This document shows, piece after piece, positions 1 through 8,595 of a stretch of DNA of 25,042 nt; within the stretch, counting starts at the first letter, position 1; each line of letters begins with the position of its first letter. The notes under the pieces were generated by a model, which worked only from the letters and a program-made list of their open reading frames with translations, made no database searches and was not told the origin of the DNA. This DNA comes from Thermodesulfobacteriota bacterium. Its GTDB lineage: Bacteria > Desulfobacterota > DSM-4660 > Desulfatiglandales > Desulfatiglandaceae. The stretch spans positions 1 to 25,042 of the forward strand of contig JANQDY010000069.1 of assembly GCA_028278625.1 (NCBI GenBank), in the 5' to 3' direction. A program made the position numbers and the translations under genes.

Positions 1-2
1 AT

Positions 3-134
3 CTTTATGAAAACACTGCCTCAAAGGACAAATCTCTAAAAATCTACGAGGATTTCTATCATGAGATCTTAAACGAGGTGGAAAGGGATCAGGTTTTGAC
101 GGATATCAGGACCTGGGTGGATGAAAGAATCTGA
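3..134 (+). CDS. Alpha/beta hydrolase (monoacylglycerol lipase/lysophospholipase type), C-terminal end only
   Basis: Only the last 43 codons are inside the window; the frame ends at TGA 132-134. The translated tail contains IYEDFYHEILNE followed by a short amphipathic helix ending in TWVDERI. In monoacylglycerol lipases and lysophospholipases of the alpha/beta hydrolase fold, the catalytic histidine sits in an FYHE-x-x-NE context close to the C-terminus. The His of FYHEILNE is therefore very probably the catalytic His. The nucleophile and acid would lie upstream, outside the window. The gene converges on the minus-strand Hsp20 gene, with about 100 bases between the two stops. The family call rests on a short stretch, so the exact substrate cannot be given. 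Confidence 0.6.
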   Translation, partial: LYENTASKDKSLKIYEDFYHEILNEVERDQVLTDIRTWVDERI

Positions 135-168
135 AAGGCGGTACAGGTGAAAAACCGATGAAGATTTG

Positions 169-195
169 CGCCGGGTTCCTTGCGGGAATCCGGCG
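169..195. terminator. Stem-loop between two convergent genes, possible terminator
   Basis: An 11-bp stem pairs 169-179 with 185-195. It has one G-T (G-U) pair and a 5-base loop. It lies between the stops of the hydrolase (134) and the minus-strand Hsp20 (237), which is the usual place for a shared terminator. Neither strand has a clear T-run immediately after the stem, so intrinsic termination is only a guess. Confidence 0.35.
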
Positions 196-236
196 ATAAT
201 CTGTGAGAATTGCAGCCTATTTGATTTCGATCTTCA

Positions 237-521
237 TCAAGCCTCTTTGATGTAATAGCTCACGCCTTCCTCTTCCTTGGTTTCTTCCTTTTTTCCGGTA
301 ATGGCCAGCACACCATTGTCCACATTAACGGAAATGTCATCCTTTGAGATGCCTGGGAGATCTGCTCCCACATGGTGTTTCCCCTCTTTTTCAAGGAAAT
401 TCACGGAAGGGGTCCATTCCTCCCCCATGTCCCGCTGCCATTCCGGCCACAGGCGGTCAAAGAATATGTCTCCCATGGGTTCACGGCCAAGCGGGGCAAG
501 CGGGCTGACCGTCCCAACCAT
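237..521 (-). CDS. Hsp20/alpha-crystallin small heat shock protein, C-terminally truncated
   Basis: The 94-residue product starts with a typical Hsp20 N-terminus and enters the alpha-crystallin domain. It shows VNFLEKEGKHHVGADLPGIS and then DISVNVDNGVLAITGKKEE, the family's A-x-LPG and x-GVL-x-I-x-G signatures. Small heat shock proteins are ATP-independent holdases that bind unfolding proteins in the cytoplasm. Family members are usually about 140-150 residues. This one stops just after VSYYIKEA, where others continue with an aromatic/Arg-rich strand, the second half of the beta-sandwich and the C-terminal IxI tail. I checked the bases after the stop for a frameshifted continuation and saw none, so the 3' part appears lost. 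Start is ATG at 519-521; a second in-frame ATG (Met16) is possible. Probably a decayed gene or a product with impaired oligomerisation. Confidence 0.75.
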   Translation of the reverse strand: MVGTVSPLAPLGREPMGDIFFDRLWPEWQRDMGEEWTPSVNFLEKEGKHHVGADLPGISKDDISVNVDNGVLAITGKKEETKEEEGVSYYIKEA

Positions 522-607
522 TTGAACTGGACACCCTGGTATGTTAAATACAGCTTAAACAAAAAATCCGGTATGAATTGTTCGCTATCGTAAACAGGGA
601 AGAAAAA

Positions 608-3600
608 ATGAATAGATCGTTCTTGAAGTCAATTATATGTATTAGCCTGTCTATCATCTTGTTCTCTTTGTTCATGGAAAGATCTCACGCGCTCGATTCT
701 GATGAAAACCTATCCGACGCCATCATTTCCGGTGACGCCGAGCAACTTCGTGACCTTCTCAAAAAGGGAGCAGACCCCAATCAAAAGGATACATTCGGGA
801 TGCCTGTGCTTCACTTGGCGGTTCTCTCGGGCAGCAGGGACTGCGCGGCGATGCTCCTCGATCATGGCGCGGATGTCAATGCGCGGCAAGCGACAGGTAG
901 TGGTTTTTCCGCGCTTCATCATGCCGCTTTAGCGGGTGATACGGAAATGATCCAATTGCTTCTCAGCAAAAACGCGGACATGGGCGTCAAAGATGGCACA
1001 GGCTTCACCCCTGTTTTTACGGCCGCGTTTAACGGCCAAAAAGCGGCTGTAAGTCAACTTCTGGCAAAAGGAGCAAACCCGGATCAAAATGTGCCGGCGA
1101 TCCACTGGGCTGTTTTGATGGACAAGGAAGACGAAGTACGAGCGCTCCTGAGCAATGATAAAAGCACCGTGCGATCCGTTGATATCATAAAGGCAACGCC
1201 CTTACATTACGTGGCTATTTCAGGAAATAAGAAAGTGGCGGATCTGCTGGTTCAAAATGGCGCGGACATTAACGCCCGCGACAATGACGGCGCTTCCCCT
1301 TTGCTGTGGGCCGTTTTGCGGAAAAAGGATCTGGTGCCGTTTTTTATTCAAAAAGGCGCGGATCCCAAGTGTACCACCAATGAAGGAAGCACGGTTTTTC
1401 ATCACGCCGCAATTGATGGGGATCTGAATACGGCTCAATTACTCCTGGGAAAAGGGGTTGATATCAATGCTCAAAATTCTTCAGGAAGAACCGCGCTTCA
1501 CATTGCCGCGCAATATGCGGGCAAGGAATTCGTACTGTTTCTGTTGGAGAATGGTGCCCGCACCGACGTTCGGGACGAGGCCGGAAAGACACCAATGCGG
1601 GTAGCGCAAGAAAGAAGCAGAAAGGAAATAACAAAAATTTTGAAATCGTTGGATACCGCCATAGATGCGGGTAACGTTGAAAGCGCCAGCACTTTGCCTG
1701 CGCATAAAGCGGATATTAACGCCGGAGACAACCATGATTTTACCCCCTTGCATTCAGCGACCTACAAAAATGAGATAGAGATCGCCGAGGAACTGATTAA
1801 GAAAGGTGCCCATGTTAATGCGCAAGATAAAGATGGATGGACGCCTCTGCATTACGCGGCACTCTTTAATCACGGTCCTTTGGCAAAATTGTTGATAGCG
1901 CATGGCGGTGACGTCCAAATCACTTCCAATAATGGAAAAACCCCCATAATGCTGGCCAGGAGCAAAAACAATGAAAAGATGATCAAGCTTCTAATGGATG
2001 AAAGCGGACTTACCGATGTTTCTTCGATTGCTCTTCTTGACGCCGTCAAAGCGAATAATGTGTTAGGCGTAAAAAAATCCATCTCGGAAGGGACCAGCGT
2101 TCGGGCCAAGGATTATGACGGCAAAACATCCCTTCATCTGGCTTCCGCAAAGGGTTTCGCGGGCATCGTCGAGATGTTGCTTGGTGAAGGTGCCGAAATT
2201 GACGCCAAAGATAACAACGGATTGACCCCTTTGCATCTCGCCGTAATGAACAAACATGCTGATGTACTGGATTTACTCATAAAAGGGCGTGCAAACCTGA
2301 ACGTCAAGGACGGTACAGGCTTCACGGCGCTTCATTGGGCGGCGTTTACCGGTGACGTGCGTACCGCGGAGTATTTGATCAGAGCAGGCGCCAGCATGGA
2401 AGCCGTGAATGAAAATCGTGAGACACCGCTCTTTGTTGCGGCGCAAAATGGACAAACAAGAACAGCGGCTCTGCTGGTGGCGCACGGAGCGAACATATTT
2501 GCGGTTAACAATAAGGATGTGTCTCCCAAACGGGTCGCTGAACTCATGAAGCGTGCATCCACACATGAATTGCTGGAAATCGCGGAAAAGCATGGGACCG
2601 GCTTGTTTTCAAAATTGTATCGCCTGTTAACGGTGAATCAGGATGAGCTCGATGAAAGGGCGCCCGAGCCAAGGAAGCGCCCGGTCATGCATGGGACGGA
2701 GAATTCTCAAACCGCCTTTGATGAGCTCATATACTTCCAGCCTTTGGTGATTCAGAACATAGAGGCAGTGGATAACGCGATCACGCTCGAATATACATTT
2801 CGAAAAGGGGAGTCTCTGCGGTATGATATGGCGCTAACCGCTGAAATAGGAACAATCATCGGGAAAGAGGTATTGACGGCCAAAATCCGGCACTATGTCG
2901 GTTTGAAGTGCGATATCCTGGACGATCAAAACGGAGAATACCAGACCAAAACCTACGCGGACCGGGTGATGGTCCAGGCCAAGGGTGATGAGGGCGCTAT
3001 CATCTTCTCCTTGGATACGTCAAATCCCAAGGAAGTGGAGCGGGCCAAAAAAGACAAACGGCTTCGCGGATTTCTATATCTTATGGAATGTCCCGCTTAT
3101 GTCACGGTGAATCGCTTCGGTGAAGTGCTCGATTATGATTTGAAGGCGTTAAAACAGAGAATGCGAAAGACGGAAACGCCTGAAATCGGCGCCATGATCG
3201 AGCATCTCTACGATCAGATGATCGAGGGCATCTTTGTGAGTCTTCCTGAAGGTCCGGTTGAAAATGGTTCAGCATGGGAAGCTGGAGAACTTACCCACTA
3301 TGCGCCGGCTTTAGGGCGTTTTTCGACCCTCGTCACATGTTCCCTGATTGGTAAGACCGAAGTTTCAGGGGACATCTATTATGTAGTCAAAGGAGGAGGG
3401 GACGTATCTTTCAAAAGGGACGCCGAATCGGAAGTCAACGCCTCGCTGGTGGACTCCGATCAATCCAGCCTCATGTTGTTTTCCACCTCCCGGGGGATTC
3501 CAAACTATGCTGAGACAAAGGGCAGTTTTACGCTTGAGTTCACTAAAGGCGATGAAAAGGGGCGCACCACTATTTACTCTGACCTCAAATTGAGAAGCCA

Positions 3601-3622
3601 TAAAACGGCGCAATGGCAATGA
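608..3622 (+). CDS. Exported ankyrin-repeat protein with a C-terminal beta-rich domain
   Basis: The frame is open from a TTG at 578. I prefer ATG 608, which has AGGGAAG six bases upstream and starts a clean Sec signal peptide (hydrophobic residues about 6-23, SHA cleavage site near residue 28), giving about 1004 residues. Residues about 33-675 form roughly 18 ankyrin repeats with the consensus G-x-TPLHxAxxxG and LLxxGAxxxAxD. Two are degenerate, and a break near residues 365-375 splits the array. Residues about 710-1004 form a separate domain predicted to be beta-rich. It resembles the secreted DUF6263-like domains in layout, but I cannot confirm that. Ankyrin arrays bind proteins; with a signal peptide this one would work in the periplasm or outside. 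It is the first gene of a same-strand cluster with the next two ORFs. A weak promoter-like TTGAAC-N16-TTAAAT lies at 522-549. Confidence 0.85.
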   Translation: MNRSFLKSIICISLSIILFSLFMERSHALDSDENLSDAIISGDAEQLRDLLKKGADPNQKDTFGMPVLHLAVLSGSRDCAAMLLDHGADVNARQATGSGFSALHHAALAGDTEMIQLLLSKNADMGVKDGTGFTPVFTAAFNGQKAAVSQLLAKGANPDQNVPAIHWAVLMDKEDEVRALLSNDKSTVRSVDIIKATPLHYVAISGNKKVADLLVQNGADINARDNDGASPLLWAVLRKKDLVPFFIQKGADPKCTTNEGSTVFHHAAIDGDLNTAQLLLGKGVDINAQNSSGRTALHIAAQYAGKEFVLFLLENGARTDVRDEAGKTPMRVAQERSRKEITKILKSLDTAIDAGNVESASTLPAHKADINAGDNHDFTPLHSATYKNEIEIAEELIKKGAHVNAQDKDGWTPLHYAALFNHGPLAKLLIAHGGDVQITSNNGKTPIMLARSKNNEKMIKLLMDESGLTDVSSIALLDAVKANNVLGVKKSISEGTSVRAKDYDGKTSLHLASAKGFAGIVEMLLGEGAEIDAKDNNGLTPLHLAVMNKHADVLDLLIKGRANLNVKDGTGFTALHWAAFTGDVRTAEYLIRAGASMEAVNENRETPLFVAAQNGQTRTAALLVAHGANIFAVNNKDVSPKRVAELMKRASTHELLEIAEKHGTGLFSKLYRLLTVNQDELDERAPEPRKRPVMHGTENSQTAFDELIYFQPLVIQNIEAVDNAITLEYTFRKGESLRYDMALTAEIGTIIGKEVLTAKIRHYVGLKCDILDDQNGEYQTKTYADRVMVQAKGDEGAIIFSLDTSNPKEVERAKKDKRLRGFLYLMECPAYVTVNRFGEVLDYDLKALKQRMRKTETPEIGAMIEHLYDQMIEGIFVSLPEGPVENGSAWEAGELTHYAPALGRFSTLVTCSLIGKTEVSGDIYYVVKGGGDVSFKRDAESEVNASLVDSDQSSLMLFSTSRGIPNYAETKGSFTLEFTKGDEKGRTTIYSDLKLRSHKTAQWQ

Positions 3623-3704
3623 AAGCACATTGCGGCTCTGAAATCATGGGGCGAAAGCCCTCCTTCATAATTTGGCAACGTATCCAAACAGCAGGCAGAA
3701 ACGA

Positions 3705-5207
3705 ATGTCCCGTTCCGCAGCCCAACAAAATGGAAATATGCTCATACGGCCATCACTGATTCTTGCCACTGGTTTGATTGTTTGGGTTCTCCTCGCTTTT
3801 GTAGGGACCGCACATTCCCGTGGCGCGCAAACCAAGCAAACGGATGTCTGGTGGATCCTCGATTTTGCGCTCAGGGACTCCCATATAAAACAGCATGTGA
3901 TCCAGCATGGGTATCGGGGAAAAGACTTTCTCTCCAAAGAGAAGGTTTCAAGTATAATAGAAGAACATTCATCCAAAAGGCACAAAAGCTCTTACTATTT
4001 CGATGGTTTCATTAAGGAGGTTCAAAATCGTTATACGGCCCTCGTCGTCCACCCCATCGGTCTTCCTGACGACATCCTGCCGGTGACCGCCGCCATCAGC
4101 GCCATATCCCGCTTGGCCAAAGAACTCAGCCGACAACACGCAGAATTATTTGGCGCCCTTGCCGACCGTGTCGATTTACTGATTGACATTCGTGTTCCTC
4201 CGGGCGCGCTTAAAGATCTGTCGCGGACGCCGGCTTTTTCGGCAATGAGAAATGAGCTCTACCAAAAGCACAAAATTCGACTGGAAACCCAAGAGCTTGA
4301 TGGTCGGGACATCCCTTTTGATGAAATAGAAGCGATTGAAAAGAGCATTGCCATCGCCGAAATATACGATCTCATGAACCCGAAGGTGGCCGTTGAAACA
4401 CCTGCAGGTGCCACGTTTGAGAGTCCCGGCGCCAAATCTTATGGCCTCATTCCGGTCCTTCCGGGCGCGCTCCCCAAGAACTTTTTTTCAGAAGATCTGT
4501 TGACGGGCCTGGAGGCGAAATATGGCGGTCAGGGAAAAATCAGCGATGTATTGAAAAAGGCACTCAAGAGACTTAAGAGGGAACTTAAATATTCCTCAAG
4601 AGCTTTGGATTATCATGACAACACGGCAAAATATATAAACTTGTTAGCCGCTCTCATTATAAACCATCCCGATGCAGAAGACGCGGACAGATACAAAGCA
4701 GAGATCATGGGCCGGGCAGTTTCAATTGTCGGGGACAAGTTAATCGACATGTACAAGGGAAATCGCGCGTTTATCGGTGATGTGCGAAGCGGAAATGTTT
4801 TTCTTCTAAATATCGCCCTGAATGTGACAAGTGATGTTGTCAAGATCGTCATCCGCGGGGACACGGACGACATACCGCTGGAAGAGAAAGTTCAAGAAGT
4901 TGCTAAAATCTATGTCAAACACAGCTCTGAGGCAATGATTGAATCGTTGCTGATGTGGGCTCCGGAAGTTTACATCGCCTACAAGCTGGCGGTGCTGGCA
5001 AAGGCATATCTGGACTTGCTAGATGAAGAAGAGATCCGGAAAATAAAAGAACGAATGAGAATTCGAAGCAATCCCTACATACCGGTGGATCATGTACAAT
5101 GGATACCGGTTCAACATATGATGGAACGTATCGAAAAGAAAAAGCGCTATATAGCGTGGCGAAATAAAACACGTGAGTGGATTGCAATCTACAACAGACA
5201 AAAGTAG
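3705..5207 (+). CDS. Exported protein of unknown function
   Basis: I do not recognise a family. The frame opens at TTG 3672; ATG 3705 (AGGCAG six bases upstream) and ATG 3738 are alternatives. All give an N-terminal hydrophobic segment (LILATGLIVWVLLAFVGTA) followed by AHS-RG, a plausible signal peptide. The mature part is mostly helical and charged, including a Lys/Arg-rich stretch near EEEIRKIKERMRIR and a C-terminus ending in AIYNRQK. A hydrophobic patch (LVVHPIGLPDDILPV) and a Gly/Pro-rich segment (SYGLIPVLPGALPKN) are the other visible features. The stop is TAG at 5205-5207, and the next ORF continues in exactly the same reading frame after 11 codons. This gene may therefore be the signal-bearing N-terminal half of a larger protein. 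About 80 bases separate it from the ankyrin gene, so co-transcription is likely. Confidence 0.7.
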   Translation: MSRSAAQQNGNMLIRPSLILATGLIVWVLLAFVGTAHSRGAQTKQTDVWWILDFALRDSHIKQHVIQHGYRGKDFLSKEKVSSIIEEHSSKRHKSSYYFDGFIKEVQNRYTALVVHPIGLPDDILPVTAAISAISRLAKELSRQHAELFGALADRVDLLIDIRVPPGALKDLSRTPAFSAMRNELYQKHKIRLETQELDGRDIPFDEIEAIEKSIAIAEIYDLMNPKVAVETPAGATFESPGAKSYGLIPVLPGALPKNFFSEDLLTGLEAKYGGQGKISDVLKKALKRLKRELKYSSRALDYHDNTAKYINLLAALIINHPDAEDADRYKAEIMGRAVSIVGDKLIDMYKGNRAFIGDVRSGNVFLLNIALNVTSDVVKIVIRGDTDDIPLEEKVQEVAKIYVKHSSEAMIESLLMWAPEVYIAYKLAVLAKAYLDLLDEEEIRKIKERMRIRSNPYIPVDHVQWIPVQHMMERIEKKKRYIAWRNKTREWIAIYNRQK

Positions 5208-5240
5208 GCGGGAGGGAAAGAGAGCGGGAAACCGCATTCT

Positions 5241-7523
5241 TTGGAAGTGACGATTCATGAAACGGAGAGCATGCCGACCGTCAGCGGTGTGCTGATGGAT
5301 GTGAATATAACCGCTGACGCGCTTTTGGAACCACGGGCCTCATCTTCCATTACGATCAAAGATCCCATTGTCTTGTCACTGAGAACCTTTCTCAATGATG
5401 CGGACGGGTTCCGAAACACCTGGGAGCGCCTGCCCCATGAGATACGGACCCTGGGTGGATTGGGCCGGATATTCGGGTTTATCATGGATGCTGGACAAAA
5501 TGATCTTCGCATCGTGGGCCAAAAGGATCCGAAAGGAAACATCACCATCGATAGTCTCATTTTAGGGCTGCGCGCGGTATGGCGTGACGGGTTGATCCCG
5601 GGTTGCTCCCTTGACCCTGAGCCCTTCGACATCAGCGGGCCTCAATACACACGGGTCATGGCGGTTCCGGAAGACTCCTTGTTCGCCAGAATTATGCTTG
5701 ACGCCGATTATGAAATGAAACGGATTATGGGCCACGGCGCTGCAAAATACGGGTTAACGGCTTATCGGAGCTTGTCGGACATCATTGGGGACGCTTACCG
5801 TAACAATGGCAAGAACAACGGTGTCCTGGCCAGATTCTGGCTCTACCCGAAAGCGTTGTCGAAAGCCAATGTGTGGATGACCGAAGACAGAAAGGCGGTT
5901 TATTTCAAAAGCGGTATCCGCGTCTTCACCGAGGAAATGGTTGTGACGCTTGGCGGAATGGTCGGCGCGGGCCGCCAAAATAAGGAATATGAAGCGGCGG
6001 CGCGCAACTTCACAGGCCATATGAGTGATTTGGAGGCCCGGGTTGTTGACGAAAAAGGGCGTTACCCCTTCAGGGAACTTCACGGCCTGTTTGATATTGT
6101 TGCTTTCGCAAACTTGCTGCGTCGCATGAATGTAGACCTGCCGGTTTTGCGTGACTTCGTCGGTCTGCCGGTGTTAAAGCTTGGGCCGGCCGAAGCAGCG
6201 CCTCCATTTTATCGCGGCATACAGCATTCCGTTCCCAATACGCCAATCATACTCTGTGGTGGCGTGGAAGCGCGCACGCGCGTACGAAGCAGCGTCTTTG
6301 GATCCCCCGATATTTCAGCGCCCTTACCGGCAAACCCTTCCCTCCAAACCACGGCGAGCGACGGTGTCGCAGGCGTTGATGATTCGAAGATCACCATTGG
6401 GCGTGACCAAGTTGAATATGAACGTTCCATAAATGTGGAAAACCTTTTTCTTAAAGGCTGCCGTTATCTATCGCGGGGCGAATATGAAAGCGCAAAATCA
6501 GTGTTTGAACGGATATTGATGGTAACGCCCGGAGATAAGGACGCGTACGCCTATCTAGCTCTATCGGAAATTGGTTTGGACCGTTTGGGCGAAGCGGAAA
6601 AAGCGGTCGAACACTCCCTTAACAGCGATCCCCGTGATAGATTCTTCCGGACAATCGCATTGCATCTTGAAAGCGCCCGATCCAATGGGGGACGTCCAAA
6701 AAGGGGTGCCGACGCTTCGGTCTTAATGGATCTATCAAACCAATACGTTCGGGAAGGTGAAAGTCTTATGAAACTGGGTCTAACCAAAACAGCCCTTGAG
6801 AAAGCCCGATCCGCGTTGGTATTGCATAAAGGGAACGCCAGGGCCCACTTGGTGGCGGCGAGCGCACTCGGGGCAATGGATAGACTTGATGCGGCGCGGA
6901 AGCATTTGCTGAAAGCGAGAAAAGTATACCGGCGCCGGTTACGGGTGCACCCGGATGATAGCGTTGCGAAACGGAATCTGGCATTGGCGCTCACAAGAAG
7001 CGTATCCATTTTGCTAAAGATGAACGCTTCTTACCCGGACAGAGAACCGATGACAGTCGGCAGAGCCAAAGAGGTGTCGATCTATTTGGAGAGGGCCATT
7101 CAAGGCTGTGAGGAAGCGTATGAGCTGGATCCTTCAAATCCCGCCACGTTGCTGTCAAGTGTCTTCGCTAGGCTTGTTAAGGCCAACATTTATAACGCCT
7201 TAGGAATTGGTGGTAGCTCTGATGAGGCGCTTTTAAAGGCGGATCTGCTGGTGGACAGACACCCACGGCTGGCATCGGCATACGGGGCCAGGGCGTTTGT
7301 GCATTTATCAAGGAAGAACTACACCGACGCGGCGTCTGATTGCAGGCAGGCGCTTTCGATTTCGCCGTTATCGGGATTAGGACTCATAGTGAAAGGAAAG
7401 TTGTTGAAACAGCAAAACAAATGCCAAGAAGCCTTGTACTATTTGGGGAAAGGGGCCCGGATCGAACCCCAATGGCGTAATTTTGTCGCGGAAGATATTC
7501 GCGGCTGCAATGGGATGCGTTAA
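5241..7523 (+). CDS. DUF1598-like and TPR-repeat protein
   Basis: Residues about 60-340 match the pattern I recall for DUF1598, an uncharacterised domain common in planctomycetes. The pattern runs LPHEIRTLGGLGRI, then DLRIVGQ, then LGLRAVWRDG with PGCSLDP, then DADYEMKRIMG, then PFRELHGLFDIVAFANLLRR, and finally ILCGGVE. Residues about 395-750 are tetratricopeptide repeats, for example LKGCRYLSRGEYESAKSVFE and KNYTDAASDCRQALSISP, which usually mediate protein contacts. No signal peptide is visible. The TTG at 5241 and GTG at 5247 have no well-placed Shine-Dalgarno; a GGGAGGG lies about 25 bases upstream. The frame is identical to that of the upstream exported protein and only the TAG at 5205 separates them, so the true N-terminus is uncertain. 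The domain call is recall of a pattern, not a search result. Confidence 0.7.
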   Translation: MEVTIHETESMPTVSGVLMDVNITADALLEPRASSSITIKDPIVLSLRTFLNDADGFRNTWERLPHEIRTLGGLGRIFGFIMDAGQNDLRIVGQKDPKGNITIDSLILGLRAVWRDGLIPGCSLDPEPFDISGPQYTRVMAVPEDSLFARIMLDADYEMKRIMGHGAAKYGLTAYRSLSDIIGDAYRNNGKNNGVLARFWLYPKALSKANVWMTEDRKAVYFKSGIRVFTEEMVVTLGGMVGAGRQNKEYEAAARNFTGHMSDLEARVVDEKGRYPFRELHGLFDIVAFANLLRRMNVDLPVLRDFVGLPVLKLGPAEAAPPFYRGIQHSVPNTPIILCGGVEARTRVRSSVFGSPDISAPLPANPSLQTTASDGVAGVDDSKITIGRDQVEYERSINVENLFLKGCRYLSRGEYESAKSVFERILMVTPGDKDAYAYLALSEIGLDRLGEAEKAVEHSLNSDPRDRFFRTIALHLESARSNGGRPKRGADASVLMDLSNQYVREGESLMKLGLTKTALEKARSALVLHKGNARAHLVAASALGAMDRLDAARKHLLKARKVYRRRLRVHPDDSVAKRNLALALTRSVSILLKMNASYPDREPMTVGRAKEVSIYLERAIQGCEEAYELDPSNPATLLSSVFARLVKANIYNALGIGGSSDEALLKADLLVDRHPRLASAYGARAFVHLSRKNYTDAASDCRQALSISPLSGLGLIVKGKLLKQQNKCQEALYYLGKGARIEPQWRNFVAEDIRGCNGMR

Positions 7524-7547
7524 GACCGTGGCATTTCCACCCGCCGC
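7524..7547 (+). repeat. 24-base direct repeat, copy 1 (intergenic)
   Basis: This stretch, beginning gaccgtggcatttcc, is identical over 24 bases to 12085-12108. It starts directly after the TAA stop of the DUF1598/TPR gene. The flanking bases differ on both sides. The second copy lies inside a coding sequence, so this copy may be a displaced fragment. Confidence 0.8.
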
Positions 7548-7663
7548 ACCACCGATTCAAGCGCCCCATGCAACCCTGGGTCCAGTGGCGGTTTCGAGCG
7601 CCCTTACATTGCCCGGCCAATCTTAAACAGGGAGGACGAATATCCGGGAAGTCGCGTTAATCA

Positions 7664-8557
7664 CTATCCCCCTTTTCGGAACCGAACATTCAGCATGCGT
7701 TCATAGACTTTTATGAGTGCGCCTTTGCTCTCATCCTCCAAACCCTCCAGCAAAGCCATTTTAAATGTGGTGGCGGTTGCCTGCACCAATGGTAGGGGAA
7801 TTTTGTGGTGTGCTGAGATTTCAGCGGCACTGATCATGTCTTTGTATGCCGATTTGAGCGGGTATCCTTGATCAAACCGGTTTTCAAGGGTTAACGGCAG
7901 AAAAAAATCCGCGGCAAAGCTGCGACCCGTGCCGTTTGTGACAACTTGGGTCACTTTTTCGGGATCCAGTCCGAGTTTGGCTGCCATGGGGAGTACTTCG
8001 GCAATCCCCGCGCAACATATGTTGAAAAGCAGCTGGTTGATCAACTTGGTCAACTGGCCGTTGCCGACTTTGCCCGTGTAGACGATGTCCTTTCCCAGGG
8101 CATTCAGCAGGGGACGAAGGGTCTCGAAAAGGTTTTGGTCTCCTCCAAACATGATTGTGAGGCTTCCTTCTCTGGCTCGGGATTCCATACCGGAAACCGG
8201 AGCGTCGGCGAAAAGGATCCCCATCTCTTTCAGCTTCCGCTCAAATTCGATGGTTTTAATATAGCTGATGGTGCTCAAATCGACGATTGCCAAACCCTTT
8301 TTCGCACCGATAATGATGCCCTTTTCTTTGAAAATGACCGTCTCAACCACCTCTGTTTCCGGCAGGCACAGAAAAACGGCGTCGACCCGGCTTGCCAAAT
8401 CAGCCGGATGCTGAAACGAACTGGCGCCTTGATCGGTCAGGAATTTGACGGCATCAGGATTAATGTCACAGACCGAAACATCATGACCGCTCTTTAGGAT
8501 GTTCAATGACATCCATTTTCCCATTTCCCCCAGTCCGATGAATCCGATTTTCTGCAC
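7664..8557 (-). CDS. NAD(P)-dependent 3-hydroxyisobutyrate dehydrogenase family oxidoreductase
   Basis: The protein is a beta-hydroxyacid dehydrogenase of normal family length (297 residues). The N-terminus has the Rossmann dinucleotide motif GFIGLGEMG (residues 5-13). The acidic C-DINPD after beta-2 suggests a preference for NAD, although this is inference. FADAPVSG (117-123) is the substrate-binding signature, and GNGQLTKLINQ carries the predicted catalytic Lys171. KDMISAAEISAHHKIPLP matches the C-terminal all-helical dimerisation domain. Such enzymes oxidise 3-hydroxyisobutyrate, tartronate semialdehyde, 4-hydroxybutyrate and similar acids, and the exact substrate cannot be read here. The start is GTG 8557 because AGGAG lies five bases upstream and translation then begins one strand before the Rossmann motif; the frame is open further upstream without family sequence. 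It lies 38 bases downstream of the solute-binding protein gene, presumably in one transcript. Confidence 0.9.
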   Translation of the reverse strand: MQKIGFIGLGEMGKWMSLNILKSGHDVSVCDINPDAVKFLTDQGASSFQHPADLASRVDAVFLCLPETEVVETVIFKEKGIIIGAKKGLAIVDLSTISYIKTIEFERKLKEMGILFADAPVSGMESRAREGSLTIMFGGDQNLFETLRPLLNALGKDIVYTGKVGNGQLTKLINQLLFNICCAGIAEVLPMAAKLGLDPEKVTQVVTNGTGRSFAADFFLPLTLENRFDQGYPLKSAYKDMISAAEISAHHKIPLPLVQATATTFKMALLEGLEDESKGALIKVYERMLNVRFRKGG

Positions 8558-8595
8558 CGTCTCTCCTATCTTGCCCCGTGTTTTCGCTTGGATTA

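Noticed and set aside
3609..3634. Hairpin CGCAATG/CATTGCG spanning the stop of the ankyrin gene
   Set aside because: Seven base pairs with a 12-base loop and no T-run; most likely incidental.
3649..3660. GGGC-GAAA-GCCC tetraloop hairpin before the second gene
   Set aside because: Only four base pairs, and no supporting context.
5205..5207. Pyrrolysine decoding of the in-frame TAG codons (5205 and 24752)
   Set aside because: No methylamine methyltransferase, pyl gene or PYLIS-like element is in the window, and TAG ends other genes normally (for example the AI-2E transporter and livH). Read-through by this route is unsupported.
7946..8497. 183-codon plus-strand frame opposite the hydroxyacid dehydrogenase
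   Set aside because: The dehydrogenase is unequivocal on the minus strand; the plus-strand frame has no ribosome site or known motif.
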